Source: Collinsella aerofaciens | Lineage (GTDB): Bacteria; Actinomycetota; Coriobacteriia; Coriobacteriales; Coriobacteriaceae | Assembly (NCBI GenBank): GCA_014846205.1 | Contig: RKAY01000140.1 | Span: 1-13,293 of the forward strand | Direction: 5' to 3' | Length of the DNA: 13,293 nucleotides | In this document: positions 12,374 through 13,293 of the stretch, piece by piece | Numbering within the stretch: the stretch's first letter is position 1 | Layout of the letters: every line of letters begins with the position of its first letter | Program-made: the position numbers and the translations under genes | The notes under the pieces: generated by a model | What the model was told of the DNA's origin: nothing | Databases searched by the model: none | The model's input: the letters and a program-made list of their open reading frames with translations, nothing else

Positions 12374-13293
12374 ATGGCGGTGTCGCAACAACCAAGTGCT
12401 ATCGAGGTGCGTGGCGCGCGCGTCCATAACCTTAAGGACATCGATATCGATATTCCGCTGGGAAAGCTCGTGGGTATTGCCGGCGTATCGGGTTCGGGCA
12501 AGAGCTCGCTGGCACTGGGCGTTCTTTACGCCGAGGGCTCGCGTCGCTACTTGGAGGCGCTCAGCACCTATACTCGACGTCGCCTGACGCAGGCCGAGCA
12601 CGCTCAGGTGGATGAGGTATTGCACGTGCCGGCGGCGCTCGCGTTGCATCAGCGCCCCAGTGTGCCAGGCGTGCGCTCGACCTTTGGCACCATGACCGAG
12701 CTCAACAATAGCCTGCGTCTGCTCTTTAGCCGCTGTGCCCATCACGTGTGCCCGCATTGCGGGGCGCGTGTGGAGCCGAGCCTTAACGTTGCCGCTGGCC
12801 TGTCGCTCACGTGCCCTGCATGCGGTCGCGAGTTTTACGCGCCGAGCGCCGAGGACCTTGCCTTCAACAGCGGCGGTGCGTGCCCTACCTGCGGCGGCAC
12901 GGGCGTTATGCGCGAGGTGGACGAGGCGAGCCTGGTGCCCGACGAGTCGAAGACTATCAACGAGGGTGCGGTGCTTCCCTGGGGCACGCTCATGTGGGAT
13001 CTGATGAAACAGGTGGCCGGCGAGATGGGCGTGCGCACCGATGTGCCGTTTAACCAGCTCACGCCCGCCGAGCGCGATATCGTGTTCCATGGCCCGGCGG
13101 TTAAGAAGCACATTCTCTACGTTCCCAAAAACGGCGAGGGCGCCACGCCACTCGATTTCACCTATTACAACGCCGTCTATACCGTCGAGAATGCGCTCGC
13201 CAAGGTTAAGGACGATAAGGGGCTTAAGCGCGTGGCTCGCTTTTTGCGCGAGGGCCCGTGCCGTGACTGCGGCGGCACGCGCCTCTCCGAGGC
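12374..13293 (+). CDS. UvrA-like ABC ATPase (excinuclease subunit A paralogue), 5' part
   Basis: Only the first 306 codons are inside the window; no stop is reached. UvrA proteins are twin-ABC DNA-damage sensors. [55 protein letters not shown] (10-64) holds Walker [10 protein letters not shown] (37-45) and the UvrA-specific YAEG-x-RRY motif. Zinc-binding pairs are C126-x2-C129 and C147-x2-C150, then CPTCGGTG (170-177) and [11 protein letters not shown] (296-306). The [16 protein letters not shown] block (94-109) and the early CxxC pairs look more like the shorter UvrA paralogues (UvrA2/DrrC-type, linked to drug tolerance) than canonical UvrA, whose equivalent reads Q-x-TTS-x-NPRSTVGT. ATG at 12374 follows AGGAAGGGGAG. 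No LexA-type SOS box is seen upstream. Confidence 0.85.
   Translation, partial: MAVSQQPSAIEVRGARVHNLKDIDIDIPLGKLVGIAGVSGSGKSSLALGVLYAEGSRRYLEALSTYTRRRLTQAEHAQVDEVLHVPAALALHQRPSVPGVRSTFGTMTELNNSLRLLFSRCAHHVCPHCGARVEPSLNVAAGLSLTCPACGREFYAPSAEDLAFNSGGACPTCGGTGVMREVDEASLVPDESKTINEGAVLPWGTLMWDLMKQVAGEMGVRTDVPFNQLTPAERDIVFHGPAVKKHILYVPKNGEGATPLDFTYYNAVYTVENALAKVKDDKGLKRVARFLREGPCRDCGGTRLSE

Noticed and set aside
1..13293. CRISPR array, integron, insertion sequence or prophage
   Set aside because: No regularly spaced direct repeats, transposase, integrase or structural phage gene is visible; the only repeats are the GGGAC-type palindromes.

Overview
The window is a GC-rich, densely coded stretch of bacterial chromosome. 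Its genes have strong GGAG-type ribosome binding sites, short intergenic gaps and clean rho-independent terminators. Codon choice, protein composition and the mix of families suggest a high-GC Gram-positive of the Coriobacteriia, most like Collinsella. That is an inference from style, not from a marker gene. No phage, integrase, transposase, CRISPR array, rRNA or tRNA is visible.

Layout from left to right. Positions 1-33 may be the tail of an upstream gene. A hairpin, a promoter and a structured leader (76-184) precede a VUT/YhhQ-type queuosine-precursor transporter (190-912), and a short-chain dehydrogenase (922-1602) follows in the same operon. A terminator separates these from convergent ung (uracil-DNA glycosylase, minus) and an EamA-type exporter (minus). 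The exporter is divergent from a LysR-type regulator (3528-4394), a classic regulator/target pair. A MATE efflux pump (minus) and an RlmA-type 23S rRNA methyltransferase (plus, 6008-6823) diverge from a gap filled with GGGAC-containing imperfect palindromes.

The second half begins with a four-helix membrane protein (minus, 6952-7353). A 47-residue single-helix membrane protein (7586-7729) and an RsmJ-like 16S rRNA methyltransferase (7793-8497) follow on the plus strand. A small zinc-ribbon protein (minus) and a GNAT acetyltransferase (plus) diverge from a perfect 9-bp inverted repeat. After a strong terminator and a 244-bp GC-rich leader comes a Tet(M)-like translational GTPase whose domain IV tip does not match the classical drug-protecting loop. 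A RimJ/RimL-type GNAT and the first 306 codons of a UvrA-like ABC ATPase complete the window.

Several genes touch the ribosome or tRNA (queuosine precursor uptake, RlmA, RsmJ, the ribosome-protection-like GTPase) or export small molecules (MATE, EamA). The most notable non-coding signals are GGGACAG palindromes abutting stop codons, the possible preQ1-type leader, and the symmetrical divergent promoter at 8867-8898.
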